In this document: positions 17,972 to 27,651 of the stretch, piece after piece
Position numbering within the stretch: position 1 is the stretch's first letter
How the letters are laid out: every line of letters starts with the position of its first letter
From: Shewanella phaeophyticola
GTDB taxonomy: Bacteria > Pseudomonadota > Gammaproteobacteria > Enterobacterales > Shewanellaceae
DNA: 64,000 nucleotides
NCBI RefSeq assembly: GCF_025398315.1
Contig: NZ_JAODOQ010000001.1
Location: 1,550,001 to 1,614,000 of the forward strand
Reading direction: 5' to 3'
The notes under the pieces: generated by a model
Told to the model about the DNA's origin: nothing
Databases searched by the model: none
The model's input: only the letters and a program-made list of their open reading frames with translations
Made by a program: the position numbers and the translations under genes

Positions 17972-18388
17972 TTAAGATATTAAATTTAACCATTCCTCGC
18001 TATTTGCCCCAATCATGCATTCGCCATCTACGCGCATTGAAAGCCTTTGTTTACATCGGGTCGTGATGTCAGAAAATCTTTCTTTCGGCAGGCAACGCAC
18101 TGACTCAATTAATTTGTCTAAATGAGGCTCAAGTTGATAAGCAAGTGTGTAGTAAACCCACTTGCCTCGTTTTTCTTGGGTGAGTAAGCCTGTTTTATAG
18201 AGCATTTTTAAACTACGTGAAGCGTTGTATTGAGTCTCCCCCGTTACATCCATTGCTTCAGCAACTGTAATACGTTGATCTACATGAACTAACAACCAAA
18301 ATAGACGTAGTCGATTGGGCTCAGCAAGCGCTTTTAGCGCGTCAATATAATTATCGTCCATCACTGCTTTATGTTTTTCTATTACCAT
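17972..18388 (-). CDS. ArsR/SmtB-family transcriptional regulator
   Basis: 138 residues, winged-helix repressor of the ArsR type: ALAEPNRLRLFWLLV (about residues 22-36), recognition region TGETQYNASRSLKMLYKTGLL (about 50-70) and wing EKRGKWVYYTL. Candidate metal ligands are the cysteines in RCLPKE, RCKQR and GECMIG. Starts at 18388 or 18361 are both possible; the first overlaps the preceding gene by 20 bases, suggesting coupled translation. It is divergent from a permease gene with a palindrome between them, so it probably represses that permease in response to a metal or metalloid. Confidence 0.87.
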   Translation of the reverse strand: MVIEKHKAVMDDNYIDALKALAEPNRLRLFWLLVHVDQRITVAEAMDVTGETQYNASRSLKMLYKTGLLTQEKRGKWVYYTLAYQLEPHLDKLIESVRCLPKERFSDITTRCKQRLSMRVDGECMIGANSEEWLNLIS

Positions 18389-18638
18389 GTACCATTATAG
18401 CGATTCCTATGAAGAAAACGATACTTGAATGAGTACCGTGAAACATGACTTCGGCTTCATCTGCGCCAGAAAATAGGGCAAACCAAAAGAAAGGGCAGAA
18501 AATCCCCAGCAGTGCGGTATTACGCCCTCCCTTAGTTAACTCTGATATGTCCTTACCACTTAAAAATGCCGAAATCATCTTAAACAGATGAGTATATGCA
18601 CACAGCTTAGTTAAGCTCTTAAAAATTGCTTTGTTCAT
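18369..18638 (-). CDS. Small membrane protein, hypothetical
   Basis: 89 residues with hydrophobic segments at about 43-58 (ALLGIFCPFFWFALF) and 69-83 (SIVFFIGIAIMVHG). It is the first gene of the arsR transcript and overlaps it. No family is recognised. The context suggests a link to the metal-export module, but nothing in the sequence shows what it does. Confidence 0.6.
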   Translation of the reverse strand: MNKAIFKSLTKLCAYTHLFKMISAFLSGKDISELTKGGRNTALLGIFCPFFWFALFSGADEAEVMFHGTHSSIVFFIGIAIMVHGNRKT

Positions 18639-18738
18639 CTACTTCTCCTGACATTAATAACTCTCGTTAGCTCTCATTAACCCGAGACGACCACCATCGA
18701 CACAACATTATTTTCTCACAAATTAACATGCATACTTG

Positions 18739-18756
18739 CACAGATGTGCATCTGTG
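18739..18756. promoter_or_regulatory. Palindrome, probable ArsR operator
   Basis: CACAGATG and CATCTGTG are perfect arms around TG. The site lies between the divergent arsR operon and the permease gene, 48 bp before the permease start, where a repressor of both would be expected to bind. Confidence 0.65.
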
Positions 18757-18803
18757 TATATATTGCTTTCACATTTAAGATCTACATTTTTTAAGGTGAT
18801 ATT

Positions 18804-19820
18804 GTGAATACAGATAAATTAATGATTGCACTCAACGAGTTTATCCATGTTGGGGGGGCGTTGGTGATTGTTATTGCCATAGTTTCAATCTTGACAGGCT
18901 TTATGCGTGAGTATATTCCACAGGACAAATTACAGAAAAAGCTCACTAAGCATGAAAAGTGGGAATCGTTATTCGGTGCATTATTTGGAATGTTGACGCC
19001 TTTTTGTAGCGCATCGGTCGTACCTGTAACGATGGGAATGGCGACAATGGGAGTGTCCTTAGGTACAGTATTGAGCTTCCTAATTTCAGCGCCTTTATGT
19101 AACTTCATTGTGTTGGCTTTAGTGTATGCCACTTTTGGATTTAAAATAACCGCAACCTACCTAGCGCTAACTTTCCTTGCAGCCGTCTTTGGTGGCTGGT
19201 TCATTACCAAAACACCGTGGCGTAATGAGATCAAACGAGATGGCGAGTTAGATAAAGGAGCAGCACCATCAAGTTGTTCGCCAGCTCCATCCTGCTCAGC
19301 AGCACCTAGCGTTTCAGCTTGTGCCCCTGCACCTAAGATGACGCAGATTAATGCAAACCCAGGAAGTGGCTGTGGCTCAGTAGAACCCTCGACGATCGTT
19401 GGAACAGAGCCCAGCAAAACACAAAATGCACTACGTTTTGCATTGGCACTCTTTAAAAAAATTATCCCTTACGTACTACTTGGAGCATTGATTAGTGGAG
19501 TATCTGCCGCTTACCTACCAACTGAACTAGTTGAAAAATATGTCGGTGGTGACAACATTCTATCAATCATATTTGCAGCGTTCATTGGTGTCCCTCTGTA
19601 TTTGCGCATCGAAATGGCAATACCCTTACTAAAAGTTTTAATAGTTAAAGGAATGGGGCTTGGCTCTGCAATGGCGCTTATCATTGGCGGGACTGGCGCG
19701 AGCTTACCTGAAATTGCTTTGGTCTCTTCGGTGCTAAAACCAAAAGCTGTTATCGCATTTGTTTCTATCATTTTAACCACGGCAATCCTTGGTGGTGTGC
19801 TATTTCAATACGTGTTCTAG
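18804..19820 (+). CDS. ArsP/DUF318-family permease
   Basis: 338 residues, about eight membrane helices in two halves. The first half carries GMLTPFCSASVVPVTMGMATMGVSLGT (about residues 62-88), and the second GTGASLPEIALVSSVLKPKAV, both typical of the Pfam ArsP_1 permeases that export organoarsenicals or metals. Between them is a cytoplasmic loop (about 152-200) rich in Cys (SSCSPAPSCSAAPSVSACAP), a likely metal-binding segment. GTG or ATG at the start is preceded by AAGGTG. Divergent from arsR, hence probably metal-induced. Substrate unknown. Confidence 0.82.
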   Translation: MNTDKLMIALNEFIHVGGALVIVIAIVSILTGFMREYIPQDKLQKKLTKHEKWESLFGALFGMLTPFCSASVVPVTMGMATMGVSLGTVLSFLISAPLCNFIVLALVYATFGFKITATYLALTFLAAVFGGWFITKTPWRNEIKRDGELDKGAAPSSCSPAPSCSAAPSVSACAPAPKMTQINANPGSGCGSVEPSTIVGTEPSKTQNALRFALALFKKIIPYVLLGALISGVSAAYLPTELVEKYVGGDNILSIIFAAFIGVPLYLRIEMAIPLLKVLIVKGMGLGSAMALIIGGTGASLPEIALVSSVLKPKAVIAFVSIILTTAILGGVLFQYVF

Positions 19821-19889
19821 CCTGCTAAGTGCAAGTACATCAATTATGGTGTACTTGCTCCCTAATTCTTTTCAAAATCAGAGTTTAAT

Positions 19890-20591
19890 ATGAAAATCGG
19901 AATATTATTGTGTGGCGACACTCCTGAGCCTCTTCAGGCCGAGTTTGGTGAATATTCGGCGTGCTTAGAGCAGCAATTTAGTTTGAAGTCATCAAGTTCA
20001 GTTAGTGTTTGGAATGTATACCAGATACATGAATTTCCACAAGATGTAGATGTATGTGATGTATATATCATCGGTGGCAGCCCTGCTGGCGTTAATGATA
20101 TGGACGAATGGCTTGAACCATTAAACCAATTTATTTATAAAGCGTTCCATGCTCGTAAAAAGTTATTTGGAATTTGCTTTGGCCACCAAATCATCAATCA
20201 CGCACTAGGTGGTGAAATACAGAAATCAGATAAAGGATGGGGACTTGGCATATACGATGTTATGTTGTTTACGGATTTGGGAGAGCTTAAGCAGGGAGAA
20301 GGCTTATCTTTAATTGCCATTCATCAAGATCAAGTCATTAAACCAGCCCCTGATTTTGAAGTGGTAGCGGGTAATGTGTTTTGCCCTAACTATATAACAA
20401 AATATCGAGACCAAGTATTAACGGTCCAGGGGCACCCTGAATTTACTTTTCCATTTATGGCAGCCTTATTAAAAGAACGACAAGGAAAATTCAGCTTAGA
20501 AGAGATAGATAGAGTATTGGCACAGAGCGTGTTACTCCATGATGGCGAACGTTTTAATGCTGTGGCAAAGCATTTTTTATTTGGGCATTGA
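19890..20591 (+). CDS. Class I glutamine amidotransferase (GMP synthase-like)
   Basis: 233 residues with a complete class I GATase triad: the nucleophile Cys in LFGICFGHQIINHALGG (about residue 95), and His-x-Glu in VQGHPEF (about 181). It lacks a synthetase domain, so it belongs to the free-standing GMP synthase-like group, whose substrates (gamma-glutamyl compounds or amino groups) vary. It follows the permease by about 70 bp and could be co-transcribed. The stop is directly followed by a scrap of purL. Confidence 0.83.
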   Translation: MKIGILLCGDTPEPLQAEFGEYSACLEQQFSLKSSSSVSVWNVYQIHEFPQDVDVCDVYIIGGSPAGVNDMDEWLEPLNQFIYKAFHARKKLFGICFGHQIINHALGGEIQKSDKGWGLGIYDVMLFTDLGELKQGEGLSLIAIHQDQVIKPAPDFEVVAGNVFCPNYITKYRDQVLTVQGHPEFTFPFMAALLKERQGKFSLEEIDRVLAQSVLLHDGERFNAVAKHFLFGH

Positions 20592-20592
20592 A

Positions 20593-20658
20593 GGTTCACG
20601 TATGCCAATCGCTTTATCTCACGGTGAAGGGCGAGTTGAGTTTGAGTTTGTATGGTAG
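20593..20658 (+). pseudogene. Fragment of purL (phosphoribosylformylglycinamidine synthase)
   Basis: Immediately after the amidotransferase stop the plus strand encodes GSRMPIALSHGEGRVEFEFV. The stretch SRMPIAxSHGEGRVEF is a well-conserved part of the PurL C-terminal amidotransferase domain. Nothing else of purL is present, so this is a 50-60-bp scar of recombination or insertion. Confidence 0.55.
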
Positions 20659-20702
20659 GTATTGCTAACTCATTATTGGACACATCTCTTTTATGCTAGG
20701 CG

Positions 20703-21604
20703 TTAAAATAGATCAAAAATGCTGATACAACGTTGCTGAATAAACTCGATAAACAGCTTCACTTTTAGCGGTTGTTGTCGGCGCTGATGATATAAAATAC
20801 TGATCCTGCGATGCTCTCCAGCCCAGTCTGGTAATACTCTAACCAGTTCGCCTTGCTCAAGCTGCGGCTTAACAAACAATGCGGGCCCATACAAAATCCC
20901 ACCATCTGCCACAGTGGCTTTAACCGCAGCATGAATATCGCCTAAGGTCAGTTTTGCTGGTAGCGTCATAGTAAAATTCTTGACCGTTTTTATGTTTAAG
21001 GCTCCAATTAAACAGTGGCCATACTTTAATCAAAGGGAACTGAATTAATTGCTGTGGATGACGTAACTCGGTCAACTTTTCGGCAAATGTGGCAGAGGCG
21101 TATAACCCATAATCCAGCACACCTAGTGATGTCGATACCCACGACGAGTCGGGTTGAGCACCACCGACAATGGCAATATCAACACCTTCATCAATCAAAT
21201 CAATCGTGCTGTTATTTTGCGTCACATGCAGCTGTATATGTGGATGTAACTTAGAAAAATCATTTATCGCATCAATCAGGATCATCGACGTAATCGAGAT
21301 GGGCGTACAGATCCGTAAAGTCGACTGTTGCTCATTAATATGGGTTGCAGATAACTGGTCAAATTGCGCAACGAGTTGATGGTAACGGTCAAACAGCGCG
21401 CCGCCTTCTTCTGTTAAGCGTAATTTGCGTGTGCTGCGCATGATCAGCTGAGTATTCAGATTACGTTCTAATTTGCTGATCTTTCGGCTCACCGTCGCGA
21501 CGGGTAATTGTAATGCAGTTGCGGCAGGCGAAAAACCACCGGCATTAACCACATGAATGAATAAATGAATCAGCTCTAATTGTGGGACCTGATGGCTGGG
21601 TCAT
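20703..21604 (-). CDS. LysR-family transcriptional regulator (frameshifted)
   Basis: The winged helix is clear (VNAGGFSPAATALQLPVATVSRKISKLERNL), followed by a substrate-binding domain. Two lesions are visible. Near 20975 an extra T turns QEFTMTLPAKLTLGDI out of frame; reading resumes to the stop at 20703. At the N-terminus the expected start QLELIHLFIHVVNAGG has no ATG in frame, but ATG 21604 (MTQPS) fits if one base is removed near 21590. Next to the prp cluster but divergent from gntR; its target is unknown. Confidence 0.75.
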
Positions 21605-21732
21605 GCGCATTCCTTGTCGTGTAGCTAGGTTGATCTGTGAGGCACGATATTGGTCGTCATTTTAGCATGCATTGCTTATTAGAGATGCAAGCCAAACACC
21701 GGTTAAGCGTTTATCTGATCATTAAATGCACT

Positions 21733-21795
21733 TTGTCGACAATAAGTAGCCTTTTATGGTTGTTTTATGTTCTAAACTTGCTATATTGTCGACAA
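21733..21795. promoter_or_regulatory. Two TTGTCGACAA operators upstream of gntR/prp
   Basis: Perfect 10-bp palindromes TTGTCGACAA at 21733-21742 and 21786-21795, with a third at 21939-21948 inside the gntR gene. FadR-type GntR regulators commonly bind TTGTnnACAA-like sites, so these are probably autoregulatory and prp-controlling operators. Confidence 0.65.
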
Positions 21796-21836
21796 CTTGG
21801 TGTTAATTATTCTATTTACATGTTCAAGGTATCACT

Positions 21837-22481
21837 ATGAGCCAACCGATAACCGCTGCAGATAAGACCTTTATAGCACTACGCGACGACATCGTCGAAG
21901 GTCGTATTGAAGCCGGTTCAAAGTTAAGCGAGACTGAATTGTCGACAAAGTTTGCGGTCAGTCGCGCCGTGATCCGTGAGGCCATTAATCGCTTGGAGTC
22001 TTGTCACATTGTTGAGCGTAAAGCCAATGTGGGTGCTCGGGTGGTGGCGTTGTCGCCGCAAGGGTTAATTGAGTTGTATCAAGTGCGCGAATCGCTTGAA
22101 GGCATGGCCGCACGCTTAGCGGCAACCAATATGACCGACGAAGAAATTGCCGACTTAAGCGCATTATTACAATCTCATTTTGATGAGGTCAAAGGCGGTG
22201 AGTCATATTATCAAGAAGCCGGTGATGTGGACTTTCATTATCGGATTATTTTAGGTAGTAAAAACAAGCACCTAATTTCTATGTTATTTGATGGCATTTA
22301 TCATTTAGTGCGCATGTATCGCGTACAACTTGGCATGGCGGAGCCGCGTGTGACCACCGCTTATGATGAACACAAACACATTGTTCAAGCCATTTTAAAT
22401 CGTGACGCTGAATTGGCTGAAATGCTAATGCGCCGCCACATTTTATATTCTAAAAACAGTATCGAACATAAATTATTGTAA
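21837..22481 (+). CDS. GntR/FCD-family regulator of the methylcitrate cluster
   Basis: 214 residues. N-terminal winged helix (ALRDDIVEGRIEAGSKLSETELS, then VSRAVIREAINRLES at about residues 41-55) and C-terminal FCD effector domain with metal-ligand histidines (DVDFHYRIILGS about 134, MLMRRHILYS near the end). It directly precedes prpB in the same direction, the standard place of PrpR-type GntR regulators in Shewanella relatives. It probably represses propionate catabolism until a pathway intermediate binds. ATG 21837 follows AAGGTATCACT. Confidence 0.88.
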   Translation: MSQPITAADKTFIALRDDIVEGRIEAGSKLSETELSTKFAVSRAVIREAINRLESCHIVERKANVGARVVALSPQGLIELYQVRESLEGMAARLAATNMTDEEIADLSALLQSHFDEVKGGESYYQEAGDVDFHYRIILGSKNKHLISMLFDGIYHLVRMYRVQLGMAEPRVTTAYDEHKHIVQAILNRDAELAEMLMRRHILYSKNSIEHKLL

Positions 22482-22535
22482 TCGCTGACATGTGGCGTGA
22501 AACGTCACTCACGACATTGTATAAAGGGGAATAGC

Positions 22536-23414
22536 ATGAGCGCAGGGAAAAAATTTCGTCAAGCCTTAGTTAATAACAAACCATTGCAAATTGTGGGCAC
22601 TATTAATGCCTATTCAGCAATGATGGCTAAACAAATTGGTCATCAAGCCATTTACTTGTCAGGCGGCGGTGTGGCCAATGCATCATACGGTTTACCAGAC
22701 CTAGGTATGACATCACTTAATGATGTGCTGGTGGATGTACAACGTATTACCTCAGCCTGTGACTTACCTTTATTGGTCGATATTGATACCGGTTGGGGCG
22801 GGGCGTTTAACATTGCTAAAACCGTGCGTGATATGGAAAAAGCCGGTGCAGCCGCGGTGCACATGGAAGATCAAGTGGCGCAAAAGCGTTGTGGTCACCG
22901 CCCTAATAAAGAGATTGTGCCCGTTGAGGAAATGGTCGATCGCATTAAAGCGGCGGTTGATGCGCGTACCGATCCAGACTTTTTCATTATGGCGCGTACC
23001 GACTCGTTTGCTCAAGAAGGCTTAGACGCTGCGATTGAACGTGCTAAAGCCTATGTAGCAGCAGGTGCAGACGGTATTTTTGCTGAAGCGATTAAAACCG
23101 AAGCACATTACCGCGCATTCTCACAAGCGTTAGATGTGCCTATTTTGGCTAACATTACTGAGTTTGGCCAAACCGAATTATGGAATAAACAGCAGTTAGG
23201 TGAGTGGGGCGCGGCAATGGTGTTGTACCCATTAAGCGCATTTAGAGCCATGAATAAAGCGGCTGAAATGGTCTACAGCGCCATATTAACCGACGGCGAT
23301 CAAAAGGCCGTCGTTGACAGCATGCAGACACGCATGGAGCTTTATGATTACCTGGGTTATCACGACTACGAGCAAAAATTAGACAGTTTATTTGCGGAAG
23401 GCAAAAACAAATAA
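22536..23414 (+). CDS. prpB: Methylisocitrate lyase PrpB
   Basis: 292 residues. It cleaves 2-methylisocitrate to pyruvate and succinate, the last step of the methylcitrate cycle for propionate use. The isocitrate-lyase superfamily signature KRCGH is in [17 protein letters not shown] (about residue 120), with metal-binding acids in DIDTGWGG and MEDQ, and MARTDS later. The ATG at 22536 is chosen because AAAGGGGA lies upstream; the frame is open earlier. Intact. Confidence 0.95.
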   Translation: MSAGKKFRQALVNNKPLQIVGTINAYSAMMAKQIGHQAIYLSGGGVANASYGLPDLGMTSLNDVLVDVQRITSACDLPLLVDIDTGWGGAFNIAKTVRDMEKAGAAAVHMEDQVAQKRCGHRPNKEIVPVEEMVDRIKAAVDARTDPDFFIMARTDSFAQEGLDAAIERAKAYVAAGADGIFAEAIKTEAHYRAFSQALDVPILANITEFGQTELWNKQQLGEWGAAMVLYPLSAFRAMNKAAEMVYSAILTDGDQKAVVDSMQTRMELYDYLGYHDYEQKLDSLFAEGKNK

Positions 23415-23507
23415 GCGTATAAAATAAAGATAAACAACAAGACTCAAACCCTACATATGTGTGTCCTTGATGGGGGCACACAGCAAGCATAAGAAGGAAG
23501 ATATATC

Positions 23508-24632
23508 ATGGTAGACAAGAAATTATCAGGTGCAGGATTACGTGGTCAAAGTGCTGGCGAAACAAAATTATGTACCGTAGGTAAATCAGGTTCTGGCCTG
23601 ACTTATTGCGGATACGATGTGTCAGACTTGGCAGATAACGCCACCTTTGAAGAAGTTGCTTACTTATTATTTAATGGCGAATTACCGACATCTGCACAAT
23701 TAAGTGCTTACAAAGCCGAGTTAACGGCGCAGCGTGATTTACCCGATGCGTTAAAAGCGGTACTTAAGCTGATCCCTGCTGACGCTCACCCAATGGATGT
23801 GATGCGCACCGGTTGCTCATTTTTAGGGAACCTTGAACCTGAAGTGGATTTTACTCAACAACACCAGGCAGCTAACCGTTTATTGGCCGCATTTCCTGCC
23901 ATTATGTGTTACTGGTATCGCTACAGCCATGACGGTGTAGAAATTGATTGCACTACAGATGAAGAATCGCTTGGTGGTCATTTTCTTAAATTGCTACGCG
24001 GCGAAACGCCGTCTGATCAACATCGTAAAGTGATGGATGTGTCGTTAATTCTTTATGCAGAGCATGAATTTAACGCCTCTACCTTTACCGCGCGTGTATG
24101 TGCATCAACCTTATCTGATATGTATTCGTGTGTCACGGGCGCTATTGGTACTTTACGTGGCTCATTACACGGCGGCGCTAACGAGGCCGCCATGGACATG
24201 ATCCAAAAGTTCAGCTCACCGGCTGATGCCAAAGCGCAAATGGCAGGCATGTTAGAACGTAAAGAAAAAATCATGGGCTTTGGTCATGCAATTTATAGCG
24301 TGTCTGATCCACGTAATGTGATCATTAAAGCCTGGTCTGAAAAACTAGCCCATGAACATGGCGATACTTCGTTATACGACATCTCTGTCGCGTGTGAAGA
24401 GTTTATGTGGGACACCAAAAAGCTGTTCTGTAACGCAGACTTTTTCCATGCCTCGGCTTATCACTTTATGGGCATTCCAACCAAACTGTTCACCCCAATC
24501 TTTGTTTGTTCACGCTTAACCGGTTGGGCTGCGCACGTAATGGAGCAGCGCTCAAATAACCGCATTATTCGCCCAAGTGCTGATTATGTGGGTAGTGAGC
24601 CTCGTAAAGTTGTGCCAATTAGCCAACGTTAA
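23508..24632 (+). CDS. prpC: 2-Methylcitrate synthase PrpC
   Basis: 374 residues, citrate-synthase fold. It condenses propionyl-CoA with oxaloacetate. The catalytic motifs are visible: SLHGGANEAAMDMI (about residue 223), GFGHAIYSVSDPRN (about 259), and an Asp in NADFFHASAYH (about 312). Length and the order prpB-prpC fit. AGAAGGAAG precedes the ATG. A hairpin terminator follows, so acnD may be read partly from its own promoter or through the terminator. Confidence 0.95.
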   Translation: MVDKKLSGAGLRGQSAGETKLCTVGKSGSGLTYCGYDVSDLADNATFEEVAYLLFNGELPTSAQLSAYKAELTAQRDLPDALKAVLKLIPADAHPMDVMRTGCSFLGNLEPEVDFTQQHQAANRLLAAFPAIMCYWYRYSHDGVEIDCTTDEESLGGHFLKLLRGETPSDQHRKVMDVSLILYAEHEFNASTFTARVCASTLSDMYSCVTGAIGTLRGSLHGGANEAAMDMIQKFSSPADAKAQMAGMLERKEKIMGFGHAIYSVSDPRNVIIKAWSEKLAHEHGDTSLYDISVACEEFMWDTKKLFCNADFFHASAYHFMGIPTKLFTPIFVCSRLTGWAAHVMEQRSNNRIIRPSADYVGSEPRKVVPISQR

Positions 24633-24639
24633 TCCACTG

Positions 24640-24664
24640 GCCGAGCTTTAAGGCTCGGCTTTTT
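24640..24664 (+). terminator. Rho-independent terminator after prpC
   Basis: Stem GCCGAGC/GCTCGGC followed by TTTTT. It lies between prpC and acnD, so it may weaken expression of the downstream genes. Confidence 0.8.
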
Positions 24665-24712
24665 CGATTTTGATAGTCGATCACCCAATTTGTATTAACT
24701 GTGGATGTTGTT

Positions 24713-27306
24713 ATGAATACTCAATACCGTAAATCTCTACCTGGCACTCAGCTCGATTATTTTGATACTCAAGAAGCGGTTAACGCCATTGAGCCCGGTG
24801 CTTATGCCAAACTACCTTATTGTTCACGTGTGTTTGCCGAGAACTTAGTACGCCGTTGTTCACCTGATATGCTGGTTGACTCGCTAAAGCAGTTAATTGA
24901 ACGCAAACGCGATTTAGATTTTCCGTGGTTTCCAGCGCGTGTAGTGTGTCACGACATTTTAGGCCAAACCGCATTGGTTGACTTAGCCGGTCTGCGTGAC
25001 GCTATTGCTGAAAAAGGCGGCGACCCGTCAAAAGTAAATCCAGTCGTGCCGACACAATTGATTGTCGATCACTCGCTTGCAGTTGAGCATGCTGGTTTTG
25101 AAAAAGACGCCTTTGAAAAAAATCGCGCCATTGAAGACCGCCGTAATGATGACCGTTTCCATTTTATTAACTGGACCAAAACGGCGTTTAAAAACGTTGA
25201 TGTTATCCAACCGGGTAACGGCATTATGCATCAAATCAACTTAGAGAAAATGTCGCCAGTGGTTCATGCCCTCAATGGCGTGGCATTTCCTGACACTTTA
25301 GTCGGCACCGACAGCCATACTCCGCATGTTGATGCGTTAGGTGTTATCGCCATTGGTGTGGGCGGGTTAGAAGCTGAAAGTGTTATGTTAGGCCGCGCAT
25401 CGTATATGCGTTTGCCAGACATTGTAGGCGTTGAAATTACCGGCAAACCACAACCAGGTATTACCGCGACCGACATCGTACTTGCGTTAACAGAGTACCT
25501 GCGCGCTCAAAAAGTGGTGTCGTCGTATTTAGAGTTTTTTGGCGAAGGTACGACCCATTTAACCTTGGGTGACCGTGCAACCATTACCAACATGACCCCA
25601 GAATACGGCGCAACTGCCGCGATGTTTTATATTGATAAACAAACTATTGATTATTTAACACTCACTGGCCGTGATGATGAGCAGGTTAAGCTAGTTGAAA
25701 CTTACGCTAAGCAAGCGGGTTTATGGGCTGATACCTTAACTGAAGTGGAATATGAGCGCGTGTTGCATTTCGATCTCTCTACCGTTGGGCGTAACATTGC
25801 TGGGCCATCAAATCCGCATAACCGCGTGCCTACTTCGGAACTTGCCGCTCGTGGGATCAGTGGCGTGGTTGAAAACGAGCCAGGTAAAATGCCAGACGGC
25901 GCGGTAATTATTGCCGCAATTACCAGTTGTACCAATACCAGTAATCCGCGCAATATGATTGCTGCCGGCTTGTTAGCCCGTAATGCTAATGCCCGCGGTT
26001 TATTGCGTAAGCCTTGGGTGAAGTCATCACTGGCCCTGGCTCAAAAGCGGTGCAATTGTATTTAGAAGAAGCAGGCTTGTTACCCGAGCTTGAAAACTTA
26101 GGTTTTGGCATTGTTGGTTTTGCCTGTACCACCTGTAATGGCATGAGCGGCGCGTTGGATCCTGTGATTCAACAAGAAGTGATTGACCGTGATTTATACG
26201 CCACTGCTGTATTGTCGGGTAACCGTAACTTTGATGGTCGTATTCATCCATATGCTAAACAAGCATTCTTGGCTTCACCGCCATTAGTCATTGCCTATGC
26301 CATTGCTGGTACCATTCGTTTTGATATTGAAAAAGATATCCTAGGTATCGATAAAGATGGCAATCCTGTCACCTTAAAAGACATTTGGCCGACCGATGAA
26401 GAAATCGATGCCGTCATTAAAACCAGCGTTAAGCCAGAGCAGTTCCGCAAGGTATATGAGCCTATGTTTGACATAAAAGTTGAATATGGCAGCCATGTTA
26501 ATCCGCAGTACGACTGGCGGCCACAAAGTACCTATATTCGTCGTCCACCTTATTGGGAAGGCGCATTAGCCGGTGAGCGCACCATGAAGGGTATGCGTCC
26601 GTTAGCGGTATTGGGTGACAACATTACTACAGACCATTTATCACCATCGAACGCGATTATGCTCGACAGCGCCGCAGGTGCTTATTTAGCTAAAATGGGC
26701 TTACCAGAAGAAGATTTTAACTCGTATGCCACCCACCGTGGTGACCACTTAACCGCGCAGCGTGCGACATTTGCTAACCCTAAACTGTTTAACGAAATGG
26801 TGCAGGAAAACGGCAATGTTCGCCAAGGTTCGTTAGCCCGTATTGAGCCAGAAGGCCAAGTTACCCGCATGTGGGAAGCCATTGAAACCTACATGGAACG
26901 TAAGCAGCCATTGATTATTATTGCCGGTGCTGATTATGGCCAAGGTTCGTCACGAGACTGGGCAGCAAAAGGAGTACGTCTTGCCGGTGTCGAAGTGATT
27001 GTGGCAGAAGGTTTTGAGCGGATCCACCGTACCAACTTAGTCGGAATGGGCGTATTACCACTTGAGTTTATTAAAGGTGAAAACCGTCATACCTATGAGA
27101 TTAACGGCACAGAAACCTTTGATGTCGTTGGCACTCCAAAACCAGGAGCCATGTTGTCTGTTGTGATGACGCGTCTTGATAAGGAGCAAGTGACGATTCC
27201 AGTTAAGTGCCGCTTAGATACTGCTGAAGAGTGCTCAATTTATGAGGCGGGCGGTGTTCTGCAACGCTTTGCGCAAGACTTTTTAGCCAACGAAGCGGCT
27301 AGCTAG
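24713..27306 (+). CDS. acnD: 2-Methylcitrate dehydratase AcnD (frameshifted)
   Basis: Aconitase-family Fe-S enzyme that dehydrates 2-methylcitrate, working with PrpF. Cluster cysteines are in AAITSCTNTSNPRN (about residue 405) and FACTTCNGMSG (about 470); the C-terminal swivel domain has GADYGQGSSRDWAAKG. One C is missing near 26034-26036: TGGCCCTGG should be TGGCCCCTGG, giving KSSLAPGSKAVQLYL. The corrected length, about 865 residues, is normal for AcnD. ATG 24713 begins MNTQYRKSLPGT. Confidence 0.93.
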
Positions 27307-27338
27307 TTCTTAATCGCTATATCGGCAGTGTGTTACTA

Positions 27339-27614
27339 GGGTCTGTTGATCTTTGCTGGTTGAATTTTGTTCGAGTTAAAAACGTTTTAATCGAGGCGAA
27401 TGGATTGATGCCTAGCAATCTAAGCAAAATCCATTTAACAAAGAGTAAAACGTTTTTAGCCGAACCCTTCGGGCAGCGTTTGTTGACCATTTTTACTGCG
27501 TTATCGACTTTTTATGTAGAATAACTACACCTCAAAGTCTCTGCCGCGCAGTTGTAAATGTGAGTAATGGCCAACAATTCGCTGCAAAAATAACCTTGAA
27601 AGATCAACAGACCC
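27339..27614. mobile_element. MITE copy A, between acnD and prpF
   Basis: A 276-bp non-coding element with terminal inverted repeats GGGTCTGTTGATCTTT / AAAGATCAACAGACCC, flanked by TA on both sides (27337-27338, 27615-27616). This is the pattern of miniature elements mobilised by IS630/Tc1-type transposases. It is about 90% identical by eye to copy B at 52447-52710. It ends 37 bp before prpF and may alter prpF expression. Confidence 0.85.
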
Positions 27615-27651
27615 TAGGCTACCGATTTTTCATTTTTTGTAGGATGTTGTT

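Noticed and set aside
27330..27524. Open frame inside MITE copy A, with a matching one in copy B at 52412-52633
   Set aside because: It reads through the terminal inverted repeat and into non-coding sequence; shared only because the MITE is shared.
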